A DNA stretch of 51,857 bases, taken from the NCBI GenBank assembly GCA_903927185.1, contig CAIYLW010000021.1:1-51857 (forward strand), read 5' to 3'. Each line of letters opens with the position of its first letter. The stretch's first letter is position 1. Position numbers and translations under genes: made by a program. Under the pieces are notes generated by a model that worked only from the letters and a program-made list of their open reading frames with translations, had not been told where the DNA came from and did not search any database. Below are positions 17,815-25,740 of this stretch, piece by piece. Source of the stretch: an uncultured Bacteroidota bacterium. GTDB taxonomy: Bacteria; Bacteroidota; Bacteroidia; Chitinophagales; Chitinophagaceae.

Positions 17815-20178
17815 ATGAAAAAAGTATTTTTCTTATTAGCAATCTGTTTAGCGATAGTTAGCAGTCTGTTTTCTCAAGAAACGGATTTATTACATCAACC
17901 ATGGAAAGCTTCATGGATTGCGGTGCCCAATGCATCCCCGAATGATTTTGGAGTATATATTTTCAGAAAAAAAGTATCCTTACCAGTAAAGCCTGAAAAA
18001 TATCTAGTACATGTATCGGCAGATAATAGGTACAAGTTATTTGTAAATGAACAACTCATATCGTTTGGTCCTACTCGTGGTGATATTACTCATTGGAATT
18101 ATGAAACAATCGACCTCGCACATTATTTAAAAGCAGGTGAAAATACCGTTGCAGCGCTTGTTTGGAATGAAGGGGAACAAAAGCCAGAAGCTCAGATCAG
18201 CTACAGAACTGGCTTTATTATGCAAGGAGTTAATTTCAATGATTCTTTATGGAACAGCGATAGTACCTGGAAATGTTTGCAAGACACTTCTTATCAACCA
18301 TTGAACGTTCAAATGAATACTTACTATGTTACCGGTCCTGGAGAAAATATCAATTTCAACAATAGCATTAATGGATGGCAGAGGAATAATTTCATCGATA
18401 CTAGCTGGAAAAAAGCATTAGCAATTAGTGGAGCTTACCCAAAAAATATTTTGTTGATGGATATGCCAGTGGGTTGGAACCTCGTAGCATCTTCACTTCC
18501 CACTAGAGAATTGAATTATCAGCGATTACAAAAATTAGTAAGAGAAACCAGTAAGAATATTACTACTGGATTTCCAAATAATAAAACCTCTTTCCTAATT
18601 CCAGCAAACAGTACCGATACCATTTTATTAGATCAAAGCTTTCTAACCAACGCTTATCCAACTTTTGAATTTGCAAAAGGAAAAGGTGCAAGCATTCGCA
18701 TTGGATATGCAGAAGCTTTGTTTACTAAATTTCCATCTAAAGGAAATAGAAACGAAACAGATGGGAAAATTTTTTTAGGAAAAGAAGATCATTTAATTTC
18801 TAACGGTGGGGAAGAGCAAAGCTTCACTGCTTTGGATTTTAGAACCTATCGTTATATTCAGATAATCATTCAAACAAAAGAAGAACCATTAGTTGTTCAA
18901 GATTTTTTTGGAAATTTTACTGGCTACCCATTTGTAAAAAAAGCAGCCTTCAGTTCTGAAAATCCTATGTACAATCAGATCCTTGATATTGGATGGCGAA
19001 CAGCACGTTTATGTGCCTGGGAAACTTATATGGATTGTCCTTATTATGAGCAGTTACAATATATCGGCGATTCCCGAATTCAAGCGTTGGTTTCATTGTA
19101 TAATACTGGTGATGATAAGCTGGTAAGAAATGCTTTGAATCAAATGAATGAATCTAGATTACCCGAAGGAGTTACGTTAAGTCGTCATCCATCACATACT
19201 GCTCAATTGATCCCTACCTTTTCATTATGGTATATCGATATGCTACACGACTATTGGATGTATGGGAAAGATGAAACATTCATAAAAGATAAACTGATGG
19301 GCACAAGAGGTATTTTAGAATTCTTTAAACGTTTTCAACAAAAAGATCATTCATTAAAAGATGTACCCTATTGGAATTTCACTGATTGGTGCGAAACAAA
19401 AGGTTGGGACGGAGGACGTGCACCTGTTGGTAAAGATGGGTCCTCTTCTGTGATGGACCTTCTCTTATTATATACCTATCAAATGGCAGCTGATATGGAA
19501 TTAAAAATCGGCATTCCGGCTTTAGCAGAAACCTATAAAACAGAAGCTAAAATTTTGCAACAAACTATTCGTAAAAAATACTTTGATGCTGGAAAGAAAT
19601 TATTCTCAGACCGAACAGAAAAAGATCTCTATTCTCAACACGCCAATACTTTAGCCATTTTAACCGGAACAAGTACAGGTGAAGAAGCAAAATATATTGC
19701 AAAAAAATTAATGACCGATACGAGTATTACAGAAGCTACCATCTTTTATAAATACTACGTGTATCAAGCATTAACCAAAGCAGGATTTGGAAACGACTAT
19801 TTGAATTGGCTGGATATCTGGAAAAGAAATATCAAAGAAGGGCTTACCACCTGGGCAGAAATTTCTGATATCAATAACGCAAGGAGCGATTGTCATGCAT
19901 GGGGGGCTAGTCCGAATATTGAATTTTTTAGAACAGTATTAGGTATTGATACCGATTCCCCTTCCTTTAAAAAAGTGAAGATCATTCCACACTTGGGTAT
20001 TGAAACAAAAATCAGTGGAAGCATTCCACATCCCTCTGGAATAATTGCCACTAGTTATGAATTAAAAGAAGGGAAATGGATGATCAAAATAGATTTACCA
20101 AAAACAATCACTGGATACTTAGAATGGAAAAACAAAAAGTATCCTTTGAAAGAAGGGTCAAATCGTTTCCAACTTTAA
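17815..20178 (+). CDS. Secreted GH78-like alpha-L-rhamnosidase, second type
   Basis: The 787-residue protein has a signal peptide (VFFLLAICLAIVSSLFSQ). An N-terminal carbohydrate-binding-like sandwich (VHVSADNRYKLFVNEQLISF near 62-80) precedes a six-hairpin barrel. The catalytic signature is DCPYYEQLQYIGD starting at Asp407. The acids Asp407, Glu412 and Asp419 have the same 5- and 7-residue spacing that I recall for the characterised Bacillus rhamnosidase RhaB. It is clearly diverged from its neighbour, with a shorter N-terminal part and different loops, so it probably cleaves a different rhamnosidic linkage. It lies 10 bp downstream in the same operon. Confidence 0.9.
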   Translation: MKKVFFLLAICLAIVSSLFSQETDLLHQPWKASWIAVPNASPNDFGVYIFRKKVSLPVKPEKYLVHVSADNRYKLFVNEQLISFGPTRGDITHWNYETIDLAHYLKAGENTVAALVWNEGEQKPEAQISYRTGFIMQGVNFNDSLWNSDSTWKCLQDTSYQPLNVQMNTYYVTGPGENINFNNSINGWQRNNFIDTSWKKALAISGAYPKNILLMDMPVGWNLVASSLPTRELNYQRLQKLVRETSKNITTGFPNNKTSFLIPANSTDTILLDQSFLTNAYPTFEFAKGKGASIRIGYAEALFTKFPSKGNRNETDGKIFLGKEDHLISNGGEEQSFTALDFRTYRYIQIIIQTKEEPLVVQDFFGNFTGYPFVKKAAFSSENPMYNQILDIGWRTARLCAWETYMDCPYYEQLQYIGDSRIQALVSLYNTGDDKLVRNALNQMNESRLPEGVTLSRHPSHTAQLIPTFSLWYIDMLHDYWMYGKDETFIKDKLMGTRGILEFFKRFQQKDHSLKDVPYWNFTDWCETKGWDGGRAPVGKDGSSSVMDLLLLYTYQMAADMELKIGIPALAETYKTEAKILQQTIRKKYFDAGKKLFSDRTEKDLYSQHANTLAILTGTSTGEEAKYIAKKLMTDTSITEATIFYKYYVYQALTKAGFGNDYLNWLDIWKRNIKEGLTTWAEISDINNARSDCHAWGASPNIEFFRTVLGIDTDSPSFKKVKIIPHLGIETKISGSIPHPSGIIATSYELKEGKWMIKIDLPKTITGYLEWKNKKYPLKEGSNRFQL

Positions 20179-20242
20179 ATTTATATATAAATATTTTCTA
20201 TTAAATTTCTGAAAATATTATTTCAAGAAATCTTCTGAACCC

Positions 20243-20281
20243 TTGTTAAACCTAGGCTTCAGCCTAGGGATTTAGGAACAA
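20243..20281. repeat. REP-like palindrome 1
   Basis: CCTAGGCT-TC-AGCCTAGG (20251-20268) is a perfect 8-bp stem with a 2-nt centre. It is flanked by TTGTT (20243-20247) and AACAA (20277-20281), which are also complementary. Confidence 0.7.
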
Positions 20282-20291
20282 TACTAAAATC

Positions 20292-20367
20292 GGGCTTTAG
20301 CTCTTACGCTGCTTTACTTTTAAGAGAATACTTAATAGATCATAGCACAGCGTTAGGGCTAAAGTCC
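20292..20367. repeat. REP-like long inverted repeat 2
   Basis: GGGCTTTAGCTCTTACGCTG (20292-20311) and CAGCGTTAGGGCTAAAGTCC (20348-20367) are complementary at 17 of 20 positions, separated by 36 nt. Compensating complementarity extends imperfectly into the flanking A/T bases. The arms contain the same GGCTTTAGC-type core as the neighbouring palindromes. Confidence 0.65.
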
Positions 20368-20390
20368 ATTTTGTTTTTATAACATCTCAC

Positions 20391-20410
20391 CCCCAGCCTA
20401 AAGGCCGGGG
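20391..20410. repeat. REP-like palindrome 3
   Basis: CCCCAGCC-TAAA-GGCCGGGG is a hairpin with 8-bp arms and a single mismatch, and the core again reads like AGCCTAAAGGC. Confidence 0.65.
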
Positions 20411-20473
20411 TTAACATAGTTCTTGTACATGTAAATGAACTACTACCTAGCTTCAGGCGTGATTAATAAATTA

Positions 20474-20487
20474 GGGTGTAATCACCC
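20474..20487. repeat. Short hairpin at the end of the REP-like cluster
   Basis: GGGTG-TAAT-CACCC forms a perfect 5-bp stem with a 4-nt loop. A half-core TAGCTTCAGG lies just before it at 20448-20457. Confidence 0.4.
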
Positions 20488-20585
20488 CCCTTCCCACTAT
20501 TGTATTCATAAGAAAGGCTTTGTATTTTGTTAGTGTAATCCCTCGCTAATTCTCCCCCGTATTTTCCATCTCTGATTAATTGCTT

Positions 20586-22817
20586 ATGTCTCGAAAAAAA
20601 TGGGCCAATGATTGGCTTCAAATAATGAGAGATTTATTGTTCGTTTTGCGCGAACTATGGCTGTTTTTGGCCATACACTTACTAGCCCTTTATTCCTTTT
20701 TATTCCTTCCCCAAGGAACCGATATGATTTTGTCGATTCTGGAGCCAAAAACATTTAATTCAAATACTATTTCTATTACTTTATTGATAGTCGCGATTTT
20801 TTGTTGGAGCATTTCATCTGAATTTTGTACGAGGTTTTTAATTTATATGACTGATAATTCTGGTCATTCTTTAAGCCCAGAAAGAGTGGCATCAAGAAAA
20901 TCAAATCAAAAATCAATAGCACAAGTATTTTTATACTTCCCTTCCTTATTAATATCACTAGCTTTTATAAAAGCTTATTTCCAAAATATTTCCGATATCA
21001 GTAATTATTGGTGGATCCTCTTATTAATTCTTCTGATAATTAGTATGCTTATTTCTCTTTTAAAATATTTATATAAACCTGATCAAAGAAATAAAATTCC
21101 GAATATTTTTCACTGGATGCACTTACGTAAAGAAGAAAAATATTGGACCTCGAAATTGTATGGAATATTTAATGACTATCGGGTAGACTTACAGGAAGAA
21201 GAAATGCCCTTACAAAAGGGCGACCTTCCACGTGATTTACTATTACCAAATGGTAGTTATGTGCCTACAGCATTTCAATTGAAGGAAAGTCCTATAAAAT
21301 TAACTGATAATAAACGTGTACGTGTTTGGATGTACCAAATTCCTCTTGTATACTTTCGAAATCTAATTTCTCAGTTCCTGGCATTAGTAATCTTTGCTAG
21401 TATACTAATAACTTATTTGGCTTTTGCAAATACTCAAATATATCAAAGCATTGGAGCAGTTACGTTACTTTGTTTTTCATTTGGCAGTTGGCAAATTATC
21501 TACACCTTGTTTCATTTTTTAGATAAAGCTCAACCGATACCAAAAATTAAAATGCCTTTTCGGGTACTAATTTTTTTATGGATTTGTCTATGTTCTTATT
21601 TGAATAATGATCATCCAGCCAGATGGATCGAAAATGAAAAATATTCTACTGGGAAAAAAGTATCAGAACATTTTAAAAGCTGGTTAACCCAACTTTTAAA
21701 AAAAGAAAACTATCAGAATGAAGATCAGATACCTGTTTTCTTTTTAGCAGCAGAAGGCGGTGCACTTCGAACCGGGGCTTACACTGCTTTTTTGCTTGCA
21801 AAAATTCAAGACAGTTTTCCTGATTTTAAAAACCATATATATTGTTATAGTGGAATTTCGGGTGGAAGCCTAGGTTTGCAATACTTTCAAAGTCTACCTG
21901 AAGCTCTTTCCTTAAGCAAAGAAAATCAAAGAAGCACGGCTGCTTTTTTTGAAACCGATTTCTTATCCCCGGCAATAGGTAAACTTGTATATGGTGAGTT
22001 GTTGAATTTATTTCTTCCTTTTCATTTGGTTTCATTCGATAGAGCCATCGCTTTAGAAAAAGCCTGGGAATTAAGTTGGGCATCCGCAAATAAAAATCAA
22101 CCAAACTCATTCGCAACAGCCTTTGACGAACAGGTCAGAGATGATTACCCTGCAATTTTTATAAATACAGTAGAATCTGAAACCGGGTTACCAACAGTAT
22201 GGACAAATACTATTCTTGATAGTTCAATTTCAATGGCATCTGTAAGAGATTTACGTAATAAATTCCATTTGTCCATTCCTTATTCAACCGCTATCAATTT
22301 AGGAACTCGTTTCCCAATAATTTCACCTGCAGCCATGTTTCAGTTGAATAAAACTAACGAACAGGTGTTGCGCTTTCATTATATAGATGGTGGTTATTTT
22401 GAAAACAAAGGGCAAGAGAACTTGTTAGAAATTATCGAGTCAATTCATCTCGAGAAATACCCTGCAGTTAAACCCTATATTATTCAGTTTAATTTTTCCC
22501 AAGACGATTTAAGTAGTCGAAATATTCGCTTCGCAAATGAATTGATGGAAGTTATTAATGGAATTGAAAATACAAGATATGCAAGAGCGAGTCTTACTGT
22601 AGAATTATTAAAAAAATATATGCGTAATAATTTCGATACAGGACAGATTATTAATCTCAACTTAGAAATATCGACCAGAAAATTACCAATGAATTGGTTG
22701 CTATCTCAAACTGCAATCAACAGAATTGAGAACTATACTGATTCACAAATGAATCTAAAAAAGGATTCTGTTCAGGTTAGAAATATTTTCAACGCTATTA
22801 TAAAAATTAAAAAATAA
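20586..22817 (+). CDS. Polytopic membrane patatin-like phospholipase
   Basis: The ATG at 20586 is preferred to a TTG 6 bp earlier, giving 743 residues. The N-terminal half has about seven hydrophobic helices (for example LWLFLAIHLLALYSFLFL, then WWILLLILLIISMLISLL, then LALVIFASILITYLAFA). The C-terminal half is a patatin-type lipase: oxyanion motif EGGALR (390-395), nucleophile Ser425 in GISGGS, and the dyad aspartate Asp601 in DGGYFENKG. Patatin enzymes hydrolyse acyl lipids with a Ser-Asp dyad. Attachment to a long multi-helix membrane domain is unusual and suggests action on the inner membrane. The next gene, 5 bp downstream, encodes a small lipoprotein and is probably in the same operon. 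Confidence 0.85.
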   Translation: MSRKKWANDWLQIMRDLLFVLRELWLFLAIHLLALYSFLFLPQGTDMILSILEPKTFNSNTISITLLIVAIFCWSISSEFCTRFLIYMTDNSGHSLSPERVASRKSNQKSIAQVFLYFPSLLISLAFIKAYFQNISDISNYWWILLLILLIISMLISLLKYLYKPDQRNKIPNIFHWMHLRKEEKYWTSKLYGIFNDYRVDLQEEEMPLQKGDLPRDLLLPNGSYVPTAFQLKESPIKLTDNKRVRVWMYQIPLVYFRNLISQFLALVIFASILITYLAFANTQIYQSIGAVTLLCFSFGSWQIIYTLFHFLDKAQPIPKIKMPFRVLIFLWICLCSYLNNDHPARWIENEKYSTGKKVSEHFKSWLTQLLKKENYQNEDQIPVFFLAAEGGALRTGAYTAFLLAKIQDSFPDFKNHIYCYSGISGGSLGLQYFQSLPEALSLSKENQRSTAAFFETDFLSPAIGKLVYGELLNLFLPFHLVSFDRAIALEKAWELSWASANKNQPNSFATAFDEQVRDDYPAIFINTVESETGLPTVWTNTILDSSISMASVRDLRNKFHLSIPYSTAINLGTRFPIISPAAMFQLNKTNEQVLRFHYIDGGYFENKGQENLLEIIESIHLEKYPAVKPYIIQFNFSQDDLSSRNIRFANELMEVINGIENTRYARASLTVELLKKYMRNNFDTGQIINLNLEISTRKLPMNWLLSQTAINRIENYTDSQMNLKKDSVQVRNIFNAIIKIKK

Positions 22818-22822
22818 AGCTC

Positions 22823-23299
22823 ATGAAAAGTTATTATTCAATTGTTAGCTGCTTCTTATTTTTTTCATTTGGTTGTGCTAAGGTAAAAATTTATTCAGAT
22901 GCTAATTTACAGCATCCATCATCCGTTCAATTTCACTATGCCAAACCATTTTTACTCGTAGAATATAATGGAACTAAAGATGGAACAATGAAGACTACAA
23001 TTATTTACTTGCCTGATCAGTCTGAAACTTATTACGCAAAAATGGTAAGTGGTTTAGGAAATAGTGATTTAAAAATAGCTTTTGAAAATGGATCAATTGC
23101 TTCATTGGGTACTAGTTCAGATAATAAAATTCTATTATCAACAGGGTCCCTTAGCAGTTTAATTAGTGATCTTGCTAAAACACCAAACCCAAAAGCAAAT
23201 GAATTAAGAAACAATGCTCCGGAACCTGCATTTGATTTGTATGAAATAGTAATCAGCGATGGAAAAACTAGTTTAAAAAAGGTAGCATGGAAGAATTGA
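22823..23299 (+). CDS. Small putative lipoprotein downstream of the patatin-like gene
   Basis: This 158-residue protein has a short hydrophobic leader ending in FFSFGC at residues 13-18, which fits a loose Bacteroidota lipobox with Cys18 as the lipidated residue. The mature part is mostly beta-strand-like with no family I recognise. It starts 5 bp after the patatin gene, implying co-expression and perhaps a shared envelope role (inference). The convergent gene at 23303 begins its 3' end only 3 bp after this stop. Confidence 0.68.
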   Translation: MKSYYSIVSCFLFFSFGCAKVKIYSDANLQHPSSVQFHYAKPFLLVEYNGTKDGTMKTTIIYLPDQSETYYAKMVSGLGNSDLKIAFENGSIASLGTSSDNKILLSTGSLSSLISDLAKTPNPKANELRNNAPEPAFDLYEIVISDGKTSLKKVAWKN

Positions 23300-23302
23300 A
23301 CT

Positions 23303-23731
23303 CTATTTAATTAAGAGCTTATGAAATTTTTCGATTTCTTTTTTTTCATCAACGCTCATTGCTTCGTTATTCGAAAATTTTGTTTGAAGAAAGACCACTC
23401 TTTTATGTTGAGGATATTTTGATAAAATTTCTAAAATCATTTTCTCAATGCCTTCATCTTTTACATAGAGTGGCTTATTATCAACTGGAGCAGTTTTATC
23501 TCTGGTAGGTCGTTTTAAAATTTCAGCCTCTAATGTTGCCAACCAATTTGGCGGCATATCTGTTACCTTTTGCGCTTTAAGATAAAGCCCTTCTAATTGT
23601 TTTTTACTTAGGCCACCACGTTCTTCATACTGATGCATTAAGCTCATGATAAATAATGCATCCGGATTATGCTTGTAACAAGCATCCAGAATTTTATCAA
23701 TGATATCTATTCCCGGTTTCTTTTTAATCAT
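23303..23731 (-). CDS. Conserved hypothetical helical protein
   Basis: This 142-residue cytoplasmic protein has no signal peptide. Recognisable parts are ACYKHNPDALFIMSLMHQYE near residue 17 and GLSKKQLEGLYLKAQKV near 39. It looks helical, with a charged C-terminus. I do not know the family. The small coiled-coil membrane gene lies 53 bp upstream on the same strand, so they may form an operon. Confidence 0.65.
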   Translation of the reverse strand: MIKKKPGIDIIDKILDACYKHNPDALFIMSLMHQYEERGGLSKKQLEGLYLKAQKVTDMPPNWLATLEAEILKRPTRDKTAPVDNKPLYVKDEGIEKMILEILSKYPQHKRVVFLQTKFSNNEAMSVDEKKEIEKFHKLLIK

Positions 23732-23784
23732 GTTTCAGCAAGAAGTATGCTGCAAGGTCGGAAATAATGTTTGGTATCAGTAAT

Positions 23785-24156
23785 CTAGATCTTAGAAAGA
23801 ATGATCTGTGAGTCGATCTCCAATATCTGACGTGCCAATTCCACATCTTCAATAGTAATATCTTCCATCATCTCTTTTCCATTTTCCCTAGATTCTGCCA
23901 TGGCAACTTTAACCATCACCAATTGGGTTTCGGCCTTAATAGCCCTGGTAAGAAACTGTTCCTTTTCTACTTGTGTTCTGTGCACAGTCTTTTCCATTCC
24001 TTCAATAATTTCCGACTTACCTCTAACCTGTTCTTCGAGAACTTTTAGTTTACGAATAAACATAGCACGTATAACAAAATAAGTAATTACCATTACTGCA
24101 ATTGCGGTGGTGACCAAGATAATAATAATGCTTAAATCAATCATTAGATCATTCAT
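23785..24156 (-). CDS. Single-pass membrane protein with cytoplasmic coiled coil
   Basis: Of its 123 residues, about 8-32 form one transmembrane helix (LSIIIILVTTAIAVMVITYFV). The remainder is a long charged helix with heptad-like spacing (KLKVLEEQVRGKSEIIEGME), ending in a short helical tail. The function is unknown; the layout resembles small membrane scaffolds. The start is the ATG at 24156; Met5 is possible. Confidence 0.62.
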   Translation of the reverse strand: MNDLMIDLSIIIILVTTAIAVMVITYFVIRAMFIRKLKVLEEQVRGKSEIIEGMEKTVHRTQVEKEQFLTRAIKAETQLVMVKVAMAESRENGKEMMEDITIEDVELARQILEIDSQIILSKI

Positions 24157-24200
24157 TTAGGGGTTAAAATGACAAACTAACTGCAGAAATTGTAGTTGAT

Positions 24201-24241
24201 GTCCAACTTTGGACCAATAGTTTCTTGGGGGAAACACTATT
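24201..24241. promoter_or_regulatory. Two tandem hairpins upstream of the CLC transporter
   Basis: GTCCAA-CT-TTGGAC (24201-24214) is a perfect 6-bp dyad. It is followed at once by AATAGT...ACTATT (24216-24241), whose stem continues through TTTC/GAAA with a 2-nt bulge. They lie in the divergent gap between the coiled-coil gene and the transporter gene. They could be operators or leader structure. The sequence does not fit the fluoride riboswitch consensus as I know it. Confidence 0.35.
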
Positions 24242-24394
24242 CAAATATAAATTTAATAACTAAATGTTTTAAATAAATCTTTTTAAAAAAAATTATTAAG
24301 CTTCGTTTTGTGTGATAGATTCATTATGAAAGGCTACAGTAGCGTTTTATTATTATTTGTATCTTTCCTTTTCAGGAAACCGCCTCTTCCTTTT

Positions 24395-25732
24395 ATGCAA
24401 TCCATCAAAAAGTCATTCGAACAATTTTCAATTGCTAATTACCTCTTTAAATGGACGTTTTTGGTTACTCCGATGGCAATTGTTGTGGGTACACTTGTAG
24501 CTCTATTTCTGTGGTTATTAGATAAGGTTACCCAAATTAGGTGGCAAAATGGTTGGACAATCTACTTTTTACCAGTTGCTGGGGTACTTATTTACTTTTT
24601 ATATCAGCTATTTGGTAAAAAGACCGAAGCCGGAAACAATCTCATTATTGATGAAATCCACGAGCCTGATGGGGGTGTTCCAGCAAGGATGGCACCTTTG
24701 GTATTATTTACTACTCTTATAACACATTTATTTGGCGGTTCTGCAGGTAGAGAAGGAACAGCAGTACAAATGGGCGGAGGGATTGCTGGCCTTTTTGGGC
24801 GTTTGCTTAAATTAAAACAACATGATTTAAGGATTTTGCTCATGGCAGGTATCGCAGCCGGATTTGCTGCAGTTTTTGGAACCCCCGTTACCGGAGCAGT
24901 TTTTGCCATGGAGGTCATTGCCATTGGAAGTATAAAATATGATGCATTATTACCTTGCTTGATTGCAAGTTTAATAGCCAATTTAACATGTACTAGTTGG
25001 GGTATTCAACATACTGCTTATCATATTCATTTTACACATGCTGATTCAAATAGTTTTTTTGGAATTGATTATTTACTGATTGGAAAGACCATTATCGCTG
25101 GTATTTTATTCGGGCTAACGGCTTTCCTTTTTGGTGAAATGCAACATAGTATCAAAGAATTCATTAATCGGTTGATAAAAATCAAATGGCTGATCCCTGC
25201 CATTGGAGGGAGCCTTATTATTGGACTAAGTATACTATTAGGTACACGAGATTATTTGGGATTGGGAGTAACAGCAGAAAATAACAATGGCATCTCAATT
25301 GTAAATGCTTTTACACTGGGAGGGGTTAACAGCTGGAGTTGGTTTTGGAAATTATTATTTACTGCAATTACTCTGGGCACAGGTTTTAAAGGAGGTGAAG
25401 TAACACCCCTATTTTTTATTGGAGCTGCATTAGGAAATACACTCGCCTGGATTAGTGGAGCACCAGTTGATTTGTTTGCTGCTCTTGGTTTTATTGCCGT
25501 TTTTGCCGGTGCTACCAATACTCCACTGGCTTGTACGATAATGGGTGTGGAATTATTTGGGGGAGAACATATTCTATATTATGCAATAGCTTGTTTTATC
25601 GCCTATTATTTCAGCGGGCATTCAGGAATCTATTCTTCACAAAGAATCGGCCAATCAAAAATAAGTTCTGAATATAATCATCACAATACTACCATCAAAC
25701 ATTTGAGAGAACAACACAGAAATTCAAAATAA
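24395..25732 (+). CDS. CLC-family anion channel/antiporter
   Basis: This is a CLC-type transporter of about 445 residues with some ten hydrophobic helices. I chose the ATG at 24395 because it places the first helix ([21 protein letters not shown]) about 17 residues in, as in homologues; an ATG at 24326 would add 23 residues. The selectivity region reads [20 protein letters not shown], followed by [15 protein letters not shown] with the gating glutamate at about residue 120, and later [17 protein letters not shown]. In well-known chloride members the first motif is GSGIP and the second GREGP. The GGVP and GREGT variants resemble the SycA/CLC-F-like branch, some members of which export fluoride. 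Substrate assignment is inference. Confidence 0.88.
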   Translation: MQSIKKSFEQFSIANYLFKWTFLVTPMAIVVGTLVALFLWLLDKVTQIRWQNGWTIYFLPVAGVLIYFLYQLFGKKTEAGNNLIIDEIHEPDGGVPARMAPLVLFTTLITHLFGGSAGREGTAVQMGGGIAGLFGRLLKLKQHDLRILLMAGIAAGFAAVFGTPVTGAVFAMEVIAIGSIKYDALLPCLIASLIANLTCTSWGIQHTAYHIHFTHADSNSFFGIDYLLIGKTIIAGILFGLTAFLFGEMQHSIKEFINRLIKIKWLIPAIGGSLIIGLSILLGTRDYLGLGVTAENNNGISIVNAFTLGGVNSWSWFWKLLFTAITLGTGFKGGEVTPLFFIGAALGNTLAWISGAPVDLFAALGFIAVFAGATNTPLACTIMGVELFGGEHILYYAIACFIAYYFSGHSGIYSSQRIGQSKISSEYNHHNTTIKHLREQHRNSK

Positions 25733-25740
25733 TTTTAACC

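Larger units (their letters stand above)
20179..20585. other. Non-coding region with REP-like palindromes
   Basis: This is the only gap over 300 bases. No plausible coding frame fills it. It is locally richer in G and C than its surroundings and holds at least four inverted repeats, listed separately. Several share a core resembling GGCTTYAGCC. No transposase lies beside it. It separates the rhamnosidase operon from the patatin-like gene. Confidence 0.7.

Noticed and set aside
20243..20487. CRISPR array
   Set aside because: The repeats are palindromic and unequal, with no regular spacer length and no cas genes nearby.
20179..20585. Short open frames in the REP-like region
   Set aside because: They are short, interrupted and coincide with palindromes; no coding signature.
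24157..24394. Fluoride riboswitch ahead of the CLC gene
   Set aside because: I looked for the crcB-type conserved segments and did not find them; only two simple hairpins are visible.
24308..24394. Longer N-terminus of the CLC protein from a TTG at 24308 or ATG at 24326
   Set aside because: The extra residues are not typical for the family; 24326 remains possible and is noted in the entry.
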